Shown here: in pieces, positions 7,643-15,871 of the stretch
Position numbering within the stretch: the stretch's first letter is position 1
Layout of the letters: each line of letters begins with the position of its first letter
Position numbers and translations under genes: made by a program
The notes under the pieces: generated by a model
What the model saw: the letters and a program-made list of their open reading frames with translations, nothing else
Database searches by the model: none
Told to the model about the DNA's origin: nothing
Assembly: GCA_045627365.1 (NCBI GenBank)
Contig: JAZQNN010000009.1
Location: 1-64,000, forward strand
From: RGIG5612 sp045627365
GTDB taxonomy: Bacteria > Bacillota > Clostridia > Lachnospirales > Lachnospiraceae
DNA length: 64,000 bases
Direction of reading: 5' to 3'

Positions 7643-8377
7643 CTACTCCTCGTTGTATTCGTAGCCTGACAAAATATTGATTATCTTCTCGGAATTGTAC
7701 GACGCGCTTACCTTGTAGGTTCCCGGCATCCAATCTGCTTCAAATAACTTGCATCTGTATTTGAAAATAGTCGCATCCTCGACCAGATCCAGATTTTTGA
7801 GTGTCCTTGCGATCTCCTCGTTGGACTCATCACCGATGATGGTAATGTCGACCATTGTCGGATCGTTCGGCCTGTACGCCACGTCGTTACCTACTTCGTA
7901 GGCCATCTGATAGCCCTTTACGCACAGCTGATATCCGGCAAATGCAAGGAATATCCACAGCGCTATCGACGCGATCTTCCAACCGATCCAGCCGACTGAC
8001 TTGAAACCGATCCAGATCCTGCCAGGAATACTGCGGTTCTTCCTGCGCGCCTTGATCCTCCACTTTCGGTAATCATAAGGATCAAACTCGTCAAGAAGGT
8101 TCTCGTACTCGTCTCTGCTCAGCTCTCCTGAAGGCACGTCGTCATACTCATCGTAATCGTCATACTCGTCGTATTCATCATACTCCGCATAATCGGCTTC
8201 ATCTTCCCCTGCGAGTTCATCAAAATCTTCCTGAGCATCATCACGGAATTCATCGATAGGCAGTTCAAGCTCCTCTTCAGCCGGTTCTTCGGCTTCATCT
8301 ACTTCAAAGATATCAAATACCCTTGTAGATGCGAGGTCTTCCTTATTTTTTTCTGACTTTCTTGTATACGTAGCCAT
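7643..8377 (-). CDS. Membrane protein with MltG/YceG LysM-like region but no transglycosylase domain
   Basis: 244 residues. The N-terminal ~100 residues are very acidic with a run of Asp/Tyr/Glu (about 61-80). A basic stretch and a membrane helix (about 131-150) follow. Residues about 174-240 (VDITIIGDESNEEIARTLKN...MPGTYKVS...IINILSG) match the LysM-like N-terminal subdomain of the endolytic transglycosylase MltG. The protein then stops, so the catalytic domain is missing. Gene order supports the relation: Bacillus has mltG (yrrL) between yrzB and yrrM, and here the protein sits between DUF1292/rnj and trmR. I infer a degenerate or regulatory MltG paralogue at the ancestral locus, with the enzyme presumably encoded elsewhere or replaced. 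Confidence 0.72.
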   Translation of the reverse strand: MATYTRKSEKNKEDLASTRVFDIFEVDEAEEPAEEELELPIDEFRDDAQEDFDELAGEDEADYAEYDEYDEYDDYDEYDDVPSGELSRDEYENLLDEFDPYDYRKWRIKARRKNRSIPGRIWIGFKSVGWIGWKIASIALWIFLAFAGYQLCVKGYQMAYEVGNDVAYRPNDPTMVDITIIGDESNEEIARTLKNLDLVEDATIFKYRCKLFEADWMPGTYKVSASYNSEKIINILSGYEYNEE

Positions 8378-8382
8378 TCCCG

Positions 8383-10071
8383 TCAGTAAATCTCCAAAAT
8401 AAATGGTAATACCATAGGTCCTTTGTTGTTATAACGGGCCTTGATGTATCGTCTCATCTCGTCTGCGATGACCATCTTGGCCTTCCCGCGTGAGTAGTGA
8501 TTATTCATCAGATACTTATCCAAGGCATTATAAATGATTTCCCTTATTTCTTCAATAAGATTTTCACTTGGTCCTTCATACGCCCAGCCGCGTGTAAATA
8601 CCTCAGGTCCCGACACGATATAGTGATTCTCCGCATCTATGCAGACTGTAACGACCAGCACTCCGCGCTCGGAAAGGTCACGTCTGTCATCCAGAATGGT
8701 TCGTCCGACATCTGCGACTCCCGAGTTATCAACGTAGATGCCGCCGGCCTGGACGGTATCCACCACTTTGGCTTCCTTGGCGTCGATCTCAAGTATTTCG
8801 CCGATGTTCAGCATCGGAACGTTCTTCGTCTTGTAGCCCATGTCATAAGCTATCCCGGCATTGGCCTGGCGGTGTCTGTATTCGCCGTGCACCGGGATAA
8901 CATATGTCGGTTTAAGAAGCGCGTATATGAGCTTGATCTCCTCCTGGCAGGCATGTCCTGAAACATGAGTCTGCTGGAAGATAACATTTGCTCCCGAATA
9001 GCTGAGCTCGTTCATGACGTTCGCAACGGCTTTCTCGTTTCCCGGGATCGGATGTGATGAGAAAACGATCACGTCCGATGATTTGACTCCGATCTTCTTG
9101 TGGGTTCCGGCCGCGATTCTTGAAAGAGAAGCCATGGTCTCGCCCTGACTGCCGGTCGTTATGATGCACAGATGACTGTCCGTGTACTGTCCCATCTCGT
9201 CGATGTCGATAAGCGTATTGGGCGGCATTTTAATATATCCAAGCTCAGTTGCGGTCTCGATGACCTGGACCATTGAACGTCCGTCAAGAACGACCTTGCG
9301 TCTGTATTTGTGAGCTGAATTGATCGCCTGCTGCACACGGTCAACATTGGAAGCAAATGTCGCGATTATCAGCCTGCTCTTGGGATTCTCCGCAAATATA
9401 TGGTCGAATGTCTCGCCCACGGTCTTCTCAGACATCGTGAAGCCCTCGCGCTGCGCATTTGTCGAATCGCAAAGGACCGCAAGAACGCCCTGCTTTCCAA
9501 GCTCGGCAAACCGCCAAAGATCGATCGGATCTCCGTATATCGGCGTATAATCAACTTTAAAGTCGCCTGTATCTACGATGACACCGGCCGGTGTAGTCAC
9601 AGCAATTGCAGCCGCGTCGGAGATTGAATGATTGGTCCTTACGAATTCCACAGACATCGGTCCTACCTTGATCTGCTGTCCGTAATCGACCACCTTGAGC
9701 GTTCCGATGTCAGCCATTTTGCGTTCTTCAAGTTTGCGTTTGATAAGCGCGAGCGAAAGCTTCGTTCCGTAAATAGGTACGTTTATTTCCTTCAGAATGT
9801 ACGGAACTGCTCCGATGTGATCCTCATGTCCATGTGTGATGAACATTGCCTTGACTTTGTCCTTGTTCTGTCTCAGATATGTTATGTCCGGGATGATAAG
9901 GTCGATTCCAAGCAGCGTATCGTCAGCAAATGCCATGCCGCAGTCCAGCACGATTATCGTATCATCGAACTCTATTGCGGTCATGTTCATGCCGATATGG
10001 TCCAGTCCGCCCAGTGCGACGATCCTGACTTTACTGGGTTTCTTCGATTTTCTTGTTACTTTTCTTGCCAA
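8383..10071 (-). CDS. rnj: Ribonuclease J
   Basis: 562 residues. The metallo-beta-lactamase core carries HGHEDHIGA near residue 80, GDFKVDYTP, and a beta-CASP region with SSHPIPGNE and VHGEYRH; the C-terminal domain ends at about the normal length for RNase J. It is a 5'-3' exonuclease and endonuclease central to mRNA decay and rRNA maturation in Firmicutes. The start is TTG at 10071, with GAGAGG six bases upstream; no better ATG exists. The gene is inserted between DUF1292 and the MltG-like gene, in a cluster that in Bacillus lacks it. Six bases separate it from the MltG-like gene, so the two are probably co-transcribed. Confidence 0.96.
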   Translation of the reverse strand: MARKVTRKSKKPSKVRIVALGGLDHIGMNMTAIEFDDTIIVLDCGMAFADDTLLGIDLIIPDITYLRQNKDKVKAMFITHGHEDHIGAVPYILKEINVPIYGTKLSLALIKRKLEERKMADIGTLKVVDYGQQIKVGPMSVEFVRTNHSISDAAAIAVTTPAGVIVDTGDFKVDYTPIYGDPIDLWRFAELGKQGVLAVLCDSTNAQREGFTMSEKTVGETFDHIFAENPKSRLIIATFASNVDRVQQAINSAHKYRRKVVLDGRSMVQVIETATELGYIKMPPNTLIDIDEMGQYTDSHLCIITTGSQGETMASLSRIAAGTHKKIGVKSSDVIVFSSHPIPGNEKAVANVMNELSYSGANVIFQQTHVSGHACQEEIKLIYALLKPTYVIPVHGEYRHRQANAGIAYDMGYKTKNVPMLNIGEILEIDAKEAKVVDTVQAGGIYVDNSGVADVGRTILDDRRDLSERGVLVVTVCIDAENHYIVSGPEVFTRGWAYEGPSENLIEEIREIIYNALDKYLMNNHYSRGKAKMVIADEMRRYIKARYNNKGPMVLPFILEIY

Positions 10072-10096
10072 AATTACCTCTCGTTTCTACACGCAA

Positions 10097-10123
10097 CAAA
10101 AGAAAGCAGGTTCGCCTACTTTC
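10097..10123 (-). terminator. Weak intrinsic terminator upstream of rnj
   Basis: Arms GAAAGCAGG (10102-10110) and CCTACTTTC (10115-10123) around TTCG, with one mismatch, followed on the minus strand by CTTTTGTT. It lies in the 133-nt gap between DUF1292 and rnj and may attenuate read-through. Confidence 0.55.
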
Positions 10124-10204
10124 CTACTCCGTGTGTTGAATTGTTCGATATACAGAAGCTCTCGCTTCATAATGCGGGTTGCTGCGCAGTTGCCGCATAT
10201 ACTC

Positions 10205-10489
10205 TTATTTGTCGGCGCTTACGAGTTCTTCGTCCTCATCAAGAAGATTCCTGAAAATACCTGCGATCAGGTTCATCTCTTCATCATCTTCCACGAATTC
10301 GTAAACTGCCTCTTCTGCGTCTTTCGCAGATACATCCTTGAGGATGTATGCCTCGGCCTCTTCTGCATCTTCGTCCTCATCGGATACAAGCAGATAATCC
10401 ACGCCGTTAAGTGTGGTCTTCTCTATTACAAAGAACTCGATCTGAGTTCCGTCTTCTTCGGTCAAAATGATCTTATTTGTCTCTTCCAT
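10205..10489 (-). CDS. DUF1292 family protein (YrzB-like)
   Basis: 94 residues, strongly acidic. The N-terminal part (NKIILTEEDGTQIEFFVIEKTTLNGVDYLLV) has the DUF1292 pattern of short strands around a conserved D/E-G turn and a YLLV strand. The gene overlaps the end of ruvX by 17 nt and follows ireB-ruvX, the same order as yrzL-yrrK-yrzB in Bacillus. Function is unknown in the family; the conserved linkage with ruvX and ireB is the main clue. The extended Glu/Asp-rich C-terminus is typical of clostridial members. Confidence 0.86.
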   Translation of the reverse strand: MEETNKIILTEEDGTQIEFFVIEKTTLNGVDYLLVSDEDEDAEEAEAYILKDVSAKDAEEAVYEFVEDDEEMNLIAGIFRNLLDEDEELVSADK

Positions 10490-10895
10490 TTAAGTAATCC
10501 TGTAAAATATATGATGCAGCGATCTTGTCTACGTATGCCTTCATCTCGCGGCCCGGAACGCCCATCTTGGCCAGTACCTCAGACGCTTCAACAGTGCTGA
10601 GCCTCTCGTCCTGCATTATCACGGGAAGCTGTGTTCTCCTTGCGAGCATCTCCTTGAAAGCAAGCGCCTTCTCGGCTCTTTCACCGATGGAATCATCCAT
10701 ATTGAGCGGCAGCCCCAGAACGATCGTGTCTACCTGATACTGCGTGACTAATTCCTCTATTCTGGCGAGTGTCTGCCTGAGCTTGTCTTCACTTTTCCTG
10801 ACAATCGTCTCAAGCGGCTGTGCCGTAATAAGTAATGCGTCGCTCATGGCCACGCCCACAGTCTTTGAGCCGTAATCAAGCCCCATTATCCTCAT
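10473..10895 (-). CDS. ruvX: Putative pre-16S rRNA nuclease / Holliday junction resolvase-like RuvX (YqgF)
   Basis: 140 residues, normal family length. RNase H-like core: MGLDYGSKTVGVAMSD at the N-terminus with the first catalytic Asp, VLGLPLNMDDS in the middle, and QDERLSTVEA with the conserved acidic residue; VDKIAASYILQDYL closes the fold. YqgF proteins process the 5' end of 16S rRNA in some bacteria. GTAGGAGATCCCT precedes the ATG. It sits between ireB and DUF1292 in a conserved Firmicutes cluster. Confidence 0.93.
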   Translation of the reverse strand: MRIMGLDYGSKTVGVAMSDALLITAQPLETIVRKSEDKLRQTLARIEELVTQYQVDTIVLGLPLNMDDSIGERAEKALAFKEMLARRTQLPVIMQDERLSTVEASEVLAKMGVPGREMKAYVDKIAASYILQDYLNGRDK

Positions 10896-10916
10896 AGGGA
10901 TCTCCTACATTGGTCT

Positions 10917-11180
10917 TTACTTCAGCTTGTTGTTGATGTAGTAGCGAAGCATCTCTTCGATGAGTTCGTCGCGCTCGACTTTAGTAACCAGGCCTCTTGC
11001 GTTCTTGAAGCTGGTGATGTAGGTCGGGTCTCCTGACATGATATAGCCGACGATCTGGTTTACCGGGTCATATCCTTTCTCTGCAAGTGCTTCGTATACC
11101 CTTCTGATGACCTCGTCAACGGTAGGTATCTCTTCCTTCGGGATCTTATAATGTTGTGTCAAACTGATGTCTTTGTTCAT
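10917..11180 (-). CDS. ireB: IreB family regulatory phosphoprotein (UPF0297)
   Basis: 87 residues. Family landmarks are VDEVIRRVYEALAEKGYDPVNQIVGYIMSGDPTYI and the C-terminal RDELIEEMLRYYI. In Enterococcus, IreB is a small substrate of the Ser/Thr kinase IreK and modulates cephalosporin tolerance; the threonine-rich N-terminus here would be the site for such phosphorylation. The start is fixed by the family's short N-terminus, yet there is no Shine-Dalgarno sequence, and the best -10 element ends only six bases before the ATG. It opens the ireB-ruvX-DUF1292 unit. Confidence 0.91.
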   Translation of the reverse strand: MNKDISLTQHYKIPKEEIPTVDEVIRRVYEALAEKGYDPVNQIVGYIMSGDPTYITSFKNARGLVTKVERDELIEEMLRYYINNKLK

Positions 11181-11186
11181 ATCTTA

Positions 11187-11215
11187 ATTTTATTACACAA
11201 AAATATACATGGCAA
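11187..11215 (-). promoter_or_regulatory. Candidate ireB promoter, implying a near-leaderless transcript
   Basis: Minus strand TTGCCA (11215-11210), 17-nt spacer, TAAAAT (11192-11187), then six bases to the ireB ATG. With a normal start point, transcription would begin at about the A of the start codon. Confidence 0.55.
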
Positions 11216-11218
11216 GTG

Positions 11219-12598
11219 TTAAATAATACGGCTCTGCCTTGCCCTTAAAATGGGGCCGACCAGGACCGGTCCGTCGGGCGTTTGCGTGATACGCTCCGGG
11301 ATCACACCGGCTATTATGTTGGTAAGGTCTGCGCCGCCTACCTCGTCTGTCTCCACACCTATCCTGACATATTCGGGGGTGAAGCCGACCTGAAGCTTCC
11401 TGCCCTCCGCATCTTCGATCTGTTCTTCGAAAAGAACGCTTTGCACGCTGCCTAAGAGGCTTTCCATGAACTTAAGGTGCAGCTCGTCAGTCACCTCAAG
11501 CATCGCCTTAGAGCGAGCATCCTTGACCTTATTTGTCACCTGGTTCGGCGCTTTGTCAGCGTGTGTTCCCTCGCGCCTTGAATACTTGAAGACGTGGCTC
11601 TGCGTAAATTCCGCTCTCTTTGCGAACTGTAAGCTCTCGGCAAATTCCGCCTCGCTCTCGCCGGCAAATCCCACGATAATATCCGTCGTAACGCCCGGTT
11701 TTTCAAAGAAGCTCCTGATAAGCCGGATCTCTTCTAAGAAATCCTCTGCCTTATACTTGCGGTTCATACGCTTTAACGTTTCATCGCAGCCGCTTTGAAG
11801 AGAAAGATGAAAGTGCGGGCAGAACTTATAGCAGTCCTTAGCGCGTCTTAGGAACTCTTCCGTTATGATGCTGGCCTCAAGTGAGCCAAGCCTGATGCGG
11901 TCTATCCCGTCAACAAGCTGAACCTTCTCGATAAGCTCGGCAAGCGCCAGCGCAGGCACCTGCTCCGCAGAATCTTCAGGAGCAAATGTGCTGATGTCGA
12001 TTCCTGTAAGGACAACTTCCTTGTAGCCTGCCCCGGCCAGTCCTCTTACCTCTTCAAGAATATCCGCCACAGCGCGGCTTCTTGACCTTCCTCTGACATA
12101 AGGAATGATGCAGTAGGAGCAGAATCTGTCGCACCCATCCTGGATCTTTACATATGTCCTGACATTCTCGCCCTGCGAGCTGATCCTTTGGGGCTCGAAG
12201 GCGCGGCATTTTGTAAGGTCGTCAACGAAGCATACCGCTTCGTGGCCGGCGGATTTGTTGTTAAGCATTTCAAATGCGAGATGAGCGATCTCACTTTTTC
12301 TATTATTACCTACAACGAGTCCGATAGACGGGTCTGATGAAAGCTCTTCAGGGGCTCTTTGCGCATAACAGCCGGCCGCGACGATCAGTGCATCCGGATT
12401 CAGCTTTCGGGCGCGGTGAAGCATTTGCCTGGACTTGTGCTCTGCCATCTGCGTTACTGAGCAGGTATTGACCACATACACATCGGCCGGCTCGGTAAAA
12501 TCCACGATATCAAAACCAAGCCCCTTGAACTGCTCAAGGATGGCCTCTGTCTCGTATGAATTTACTTTACAGCCAAGTGTGTGGAATGCGGCTTTCAT
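11219..12598 (-). CDS. mtaB: tRNA t6A37 methylthiotransferase MtaB
   Basis: 459 residues. The UPF0004 N-terminal domain has FHTLGCKVNSYE, NTCSVTQMAEHKSRQ and AAGCYAQ, giving three cysteines for one iron-sulfur cluster. The radical SAM motif is CDRFCSYCIIPYVRG. A TRAM-like C-terminal part ends the protein. MtaB converts t6A to ms2t6A at position 37 of tRNAs reading ANN codons. It lies head to tail with thiI (no gap) and downstream of nifS and rsmE, so the group is a tRNA/rRNA modification operon. In Bacillus mtaB also follows prmA-rsmE. Confidence 0.94.
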   Translation of the reverse strand: MKAAFHTLGCKVNSYETEAILEQFKGLGFDIVDFTEPADVYVVNTCSVTQMAEHKSRQMLHRARKLNPDALIVAAGCYAQRAPEELSSDPSIGLVVGNNRKSEIAHLAFEMLNNKSAGHEAVCFVDDLTKCRAFEPQRISSQGENVRTYVKIQDGCDRFCSYCIIPYVRGRSRSRAVADILEEVRGLAGAGYKEVVLTGIDISTFAPEDSAEQVPALALAELIEKVQLVDGIDRIRLGSLEASIITEEFLRRAKDCYKFCPHFHLSLQSGCDETLKRMNRKYKAEDFLEEIRLIRSFFEKPGVTTDIIVGFAGESEAEFAESLQFAKRAEFTQSHVFKYSRREGTHADKAPNQVTNKVKDARSKAMLEVTDELHLKFMESLLGSVQSVLFEEQIEDAEGRKLQVGFTPEYVRIGVETDEVGGADLTNIIAGVIPERITQTPDGPVLVGPILRARQSRII

Positions 12599-13819
12599 TT
12601 AAATATCGATTATCTCAACGCTGTCTATTGTCTGTTTGAACAGGTCTTCAATCTGTCCTTCAAGGAGTTTTTCGGATTTAACTATCTTGTCAAGACGCGG
12701 TTTGGTTACCGGGTGCTTTGCCACGAAGATCGTGCAGCAGTCCTCGTAAGGCAGGATTGATGTCTCGTACGCGCCTATCTTCTGGGAAATATCAACAATA
12801 TCAAGCTTGTCAAAGCAGCAAAGCGGTCTGTAGACCGGCAGGCTGCACGGCTCGTTAGTTACTACAAGGCTCTGCATCGTCTGGCTTGCGACCTGTCCGA
12901 TGCTCTCACCCGTTACCAGTCCCAGGCAGTCTCTTTCAATGGCAAAATGCTCCGCAATGCGCATCATGTATCTTCTCATGATGATCGTCAGCTCGTCGTG
13001 CGGGCATGTCTCGTAGATCTTCATCTGGATGTCGGTGAAGTTAACAACATGCATGCGGATAGGGCCGGTGTACGCGCTGATGATCTTGGCCAGATCTATG
13101 ACCTTCTGCTTAGCGCGCTCGGACGTGTATGGGGGCGCATGGAAATAGATCGCATCCACGCTTGCTCCGCGCTTGGACATCAGATATCCCGCGACCGGGC
13201 TGTCGATGCCGCCTGAAAGAAGAAGCATTGCTTTGCCGGCGGATCCTACAGGCATTCCGCCAAGTCCCGGAATGATCTCGGAATAAATGTTGATGTCGTA
13301 CGGGCGGATCTCGACGGTAAGCATTACCTCCGGCTCATGAACGTCTACCTTGGCATTTGGAAATGCGTCAAGGATCGCCTCTCCAAGGTCCATATTCACG
13401 TCCATGCTGCCTTCACCGAAGTCCTTGTCGGCACGGCGGCAGTGCACCTTAAATGTGAACTCGCTGTCTTCGTATGTATCCCAGACATACTGAACAACGT
13501 AGCGCTTGATCTGCAGCATTTCCTCTGTCAGATTCGGCTGACCTTTCATATTGGTGCCGTCCGCATTGATGCGTCTTTTGTACTGTGTAACCGGGCAGAT
13601 CCCCGCGATTCCGAATACTTTCCTAAGCGCGTCCATGCACTCCTCGCCCTCGCTGTCAGCGCAGGTGATGTAGATACGTCCGTCTGCCTTGCGGACATAA
13701 GCGTCTTTAAGGTCTTTGATCGAATTTCTGATATTCCTGACCAGCATGTCTTCGAAAATGTGGCGGTTATTGCCCTTAACGCCGATCTCGGAATATTTGA
13801 TTAAATACATCCTGTCCAT
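12599..13819 (-). CDS. thiI: tRNA 4-thiouridine synthetase ThiI
   Basis: 406 residues. It has an N-terminal ferredoxin-like/THUMP region (YSEIGVKGNNRHIFEDML) and a PP-loop ATPase domain with LLLSGGIDSPVAGYLMSKRG, then CCTIFVAKHPVTKPRL near the end. There is no C-terminal rhodanese domain, as in the Bacillus enzyme, which relies on a dedicated cysteine desulfurase. That partner is encoded 10 nt upstream (13830-15005). The product makes s4U8 in tRNA, a UV photosensor, and may also serve thiamine thiazole synthesis. AAGGGGAACAT precedes the ATG. Confidence 0.95.
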   Translation of the reverse strand: MDRMYLIKYSEIGVKGNNRHIFEDMLVRNIRNSIKDLKDAYVRKADGRIYITCADSEGEECMDALRKVFGIAGICPVTQYKRRINADGTNMKGQPNLTEEMLQIKRYVVQYVWDTYEDSEFTFKVHCRRADKDFGEGSMDVNMDLGEAILDAFPNAKVDVHEPEVMLTVEIRPYDINIYSEIIPGLGGMPVGSAGKAMLLLSGGIDSPVAGYLMSKRGASVDAIYFHAPPYTSERAKQKVIDLAKIISAYTGPIRMHVVNFTDIQMKIYETCPHDELTIIMRRYMMRIAEHFAIERDCLGLVTGESIGQVASQTMQSLVVTNEPCSLPVYRPLCCFDKLDIVDISQKIGAYETSILPYEDCCTIFVAKHPVTKPRLDKIVKSEKLLEGQIEDLFKQTIDSVEIIDI

Positions 13820-13829
13820 ATGTTCCCCT

Positions 13830-15005
13830 TTATCTGGCCACGAACCTTGAAAGCTGCGGAACCAGCTCCTTCAGTGTCCTTAGTGTGTAGTCTATTTCTT
13901 CTTCTTCTGTGTACCGGCAAAAACTGAATCTGAGCGTTGTATCCTGCTCCTTTTCGTTCAGTCCGATCGCCGCGAGCGTATGGCTTTTTTCTTTGCGGTT
14001 CGACGCGCAGGCGGAGCCTGCAGATACATAGATGCCTTTATCCTCCAGCGCGTGCAGGAGCACCTCGCTCTTGATCGGTGCAAATGTCGCGCTCACGATG
14101 TGCGGCGCACCAAGCTCTCCTTTGGCGCTGTTGATGCGCACCGGCGTTCCAAGGGCCAAAAGCCCGTCAATAAACCTGTCCTTGAGCGTTATAAGATGTG
14201 CTCTTTCCGCTTCCAAGTCGCCGTATATCTCAGCAGCTGCAACCGCGAGCCCTGCAACTCCCGGAACGTTGTCGGTTCCTGAACGCATGCCCTTTTGCTG
14301 ACCTCCTCCGAGTATCAGGGGCCTTATCTTGACATTCGGTCCCACATACAGGAAACCGGCACCCTTAGGCCCGTGTATCTTATGTGCGCTGACAGAAAGC
14401 AGATCGATGCCCATCCTTGACGGGAAGATCTCGTATTTGCCGAAAGCCTGTACCGCGTCCACGTGGAAAAGCGTCTTAGGGTTGCACTCTTTTATAATTG
14501 CTCCGATCCTTGCAATATTCTGGACCGCGCCGATCTCGTTGTTGACAAACATCACGGAAACCAGGATCGTATCCGGTCTTATAAGACCTGCCAGTTCATC
14601 CGGGCTTATGTGACCTTCTGAGTCGACCGAAAGACGGCTTATTTCAAACCCTTCCTGCTCAAGATATCCCATCGGCTGAAGCACCGAATCATGCTCGAAA
14701 GCCGTAGTTATGATATGCTTACCCGCGCGGGCATTAGCCATTGCCGTGCCTATTATTGCCGTATTGTTGGACTCGGTTCCGCCGGAAGTAAAGATGATCT
14801 GCTTCTCCCAGTCGACCGGATTGCCGCCGAGTTTCAATATCCCCGCAAGCGTCTTCCTTGCATCCTTAATGTACTGCTCGGACCTGACACCCAGCATATG
14901 CTTTGACGAAGGATTGCCGAAATCCGCCTGCATGACCTTCGTCACTGTTTCGATTACTTTATCACTTACGCGTGTTGTCGCGCTGTTATCCAGATATACT
15001 TCCAT
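13830..15005 (-). CDS. Cysteine desulfurase (NifS/IscS family), ThiI partner
   Basis: 391 residues. PLP-dependent class V fold: LDNSATTRVS at the N-terminus, the PLP lysine in SVSAHKIHGPKGAGFLYV, and the catalytic cysteine in SAGSACASNRKEKSHTL. The last motif places it with IscS/NifS proteins whose cysteine lies on a flexible loop. Adjacency to a rhodanese-less thiI parallels Bacillus nifZ-thiI, so it most likely hands persulfide sulfur to ThiI. A role in Fe-S assembly for the neighbouring MtaB is possible. The ATG overlaps the rsmE stop (TAATG). Confidence 0.93.
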   Translation of the reverse strand: MEVYLDNSATTRVSDKVIETVTKVMQADFGNPSSKHMLGVRSEQYIKDARKTLAGILKLGGNPVDWEKQIIFTSGGTESNNTAIIGTAMANARAGKHIITTAFEHDSVLQPMGYLEQEGFEISRLSVDSEGHISPDELAGLIRPDTILVSVMFVNNEIGAVQNIARIGAIIKECNPKTLFHVDAVQAFGKYEIFPSRMGIDLLSVSAHKIHGPKGAGFLYVGPNVKIRPLILGGGQQKGMRSGTDNVPGVAGLAVAAAEIYGDLEAERAHLITLKDRFIDGLLALGTPVRINSAKGELGAPHIVSATFAPIKSEVLLHALEDKGIYVSAGSACASNRKEKSHTLAAIGLNEKEQDTTLRFSFCRYTEEEEIDYTLRTLKELVPQLSRFVAR

Positions 15006-15742
15006 TACTCCTCCAGCATGAATCCCAGTACGGAAAGAAGCATCAAAGGCGCTGTCTCGGTCCTTAAGATGCGGTTTCCGAGGCTGATCGCCTCAGCTCC
15101 CATTTCGCGTGCGGCATCAACTTCCGTCTCTTCAAATCCGCCTTCCGGTCCGACAAATATGCCGACGCTCATGCCCTTCTTTATTTTGCTCAGGATTTCC
15201 TTGGACGCCTTTACATCCTTGAAATTCTCGTAAGGAATCAGGTTCATATCAAGCGAGTCGGCATATTCAAGTGCCTCCTTGAAGGTCATCGGAGCCTTCA
15301 CCTCAGGGATGATCCCCCTGCGTGACTGTTTGGCCGCTGACTCAGCGATCTTCTGCCACCTTTCCGTCTTCGAGTCTTTCTTCTTCTCATCGTATTTTAC
15401 GACCGAGCGATGTGTCTGAACGGGTATCACCTCGTACACGCCAAGCTCCACGCCTTTCTGGATCACGTGCTCCATCTTGTCGGCCTTGGCAAGCCCCTGG
15501 AAAAGATAGAATCTTGCGCCCGGCTCCGTTCCTGAACTTTCTCTGCTTTCGATGTCGCAGATAACACAGTTGTCGCTAAGTGAGCTGATGCGGCACACAT
15601 AGTCCTGTCCCTGACCATCGCTTAAGAGCAGCTGTTCGCCGATGCGCATTCTGAGGACGTTTCGGATGTGATTTACATCTGAACCCTCTATCACGGCCTG
15701 CTCGCCCGATATATTCGAAGGTGTTACGAAAAAGTGATACAT
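15005..15742 (-). CDS. rsmE: 16S rRNA m3U1498 methyltransferase RsmE
   Basis: 245 residues from the ATG at 15742, which has AAGGAGAGG seven bases upstream; an upstream in-frame codon has none. The N-terminal PUA-like domain (VNHIRNVLRMRIGEQLLLSDGQG) is followed by a SPOUT methyltransferase domain with VGPEGGFEETEV and SLGNRILRTETAPL, the knot motifs that bind SAM. It methylates U1498 of 16S rRNA. It is the first gene of the rsmE-nifS-thiI-mtaB unit and overlaps nifS by one base. Confidence 0.94.
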   Translation of the reverse strand: MYHFFVTPSNISGEQAVIEGSDVNHIRNVLRMRIGEQLLLSDGQGQDYVCRISSLSDNCVICDIESRESSGTEPGARFYLFQGLAKADKMEHVIQKGVELGVYEVIPVQTHRSVVKYDEKKKDSKTERWQKIAESAAKQSRRGIIPEVKAPMTFKEALEYADSLDMNLIPYENFKDVKASKEILSKIKKGMSVGIFVGPEGGFEETEVDAAREMGAEAISLGNRILRTETAPLMLLSVLGFMLEE

Positions 15743-15777
15743 CTCGCCTCTCCTTGGCTTTTTGCTATAACTGATTA

Positions 15778-15806
15778 AGTATAGCATTATTCATTTGATT
15801 TGGGAA
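15778..15806 (-). promoter_or_regulatory. Candidate rsmE promoter
   Basis: Minus strand TATACT (15783-15778), 36 nt before the rsmE ATG. The element at the -35 distance (TTCCCA, 15806-15801) is poor, so the call depends mainly on the -10 and on position after a terminator. Confidence 0.42.
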
Positions 15807-15822
15807 CATTGACTTCTTGCGT

Positions 15823-15851
15823 AAAAAAGGCTCCGATCGCTCGGAGCCTTA
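15823..15851 (-). terminator. Intrinsic terminator after the Thr/Glu-rich lipoprotein gene
   Basis: AAGGCTCCGA and TCGGAGCCTT pair across TCGC (about 15828-15851). On the minus strand a T-run follows. It separates the lipoprotein gene from rsmE. Confidence 0.92.
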
Positions 15852-15871
15852 AAGTTGACATATAGTGCTTT

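Noticed and set aside
8497..10254. Several long plus-strand frames opposite rnj
   Set aside because: Antisense shadows of a well-identified gene; no ribosome sites or family patterns.
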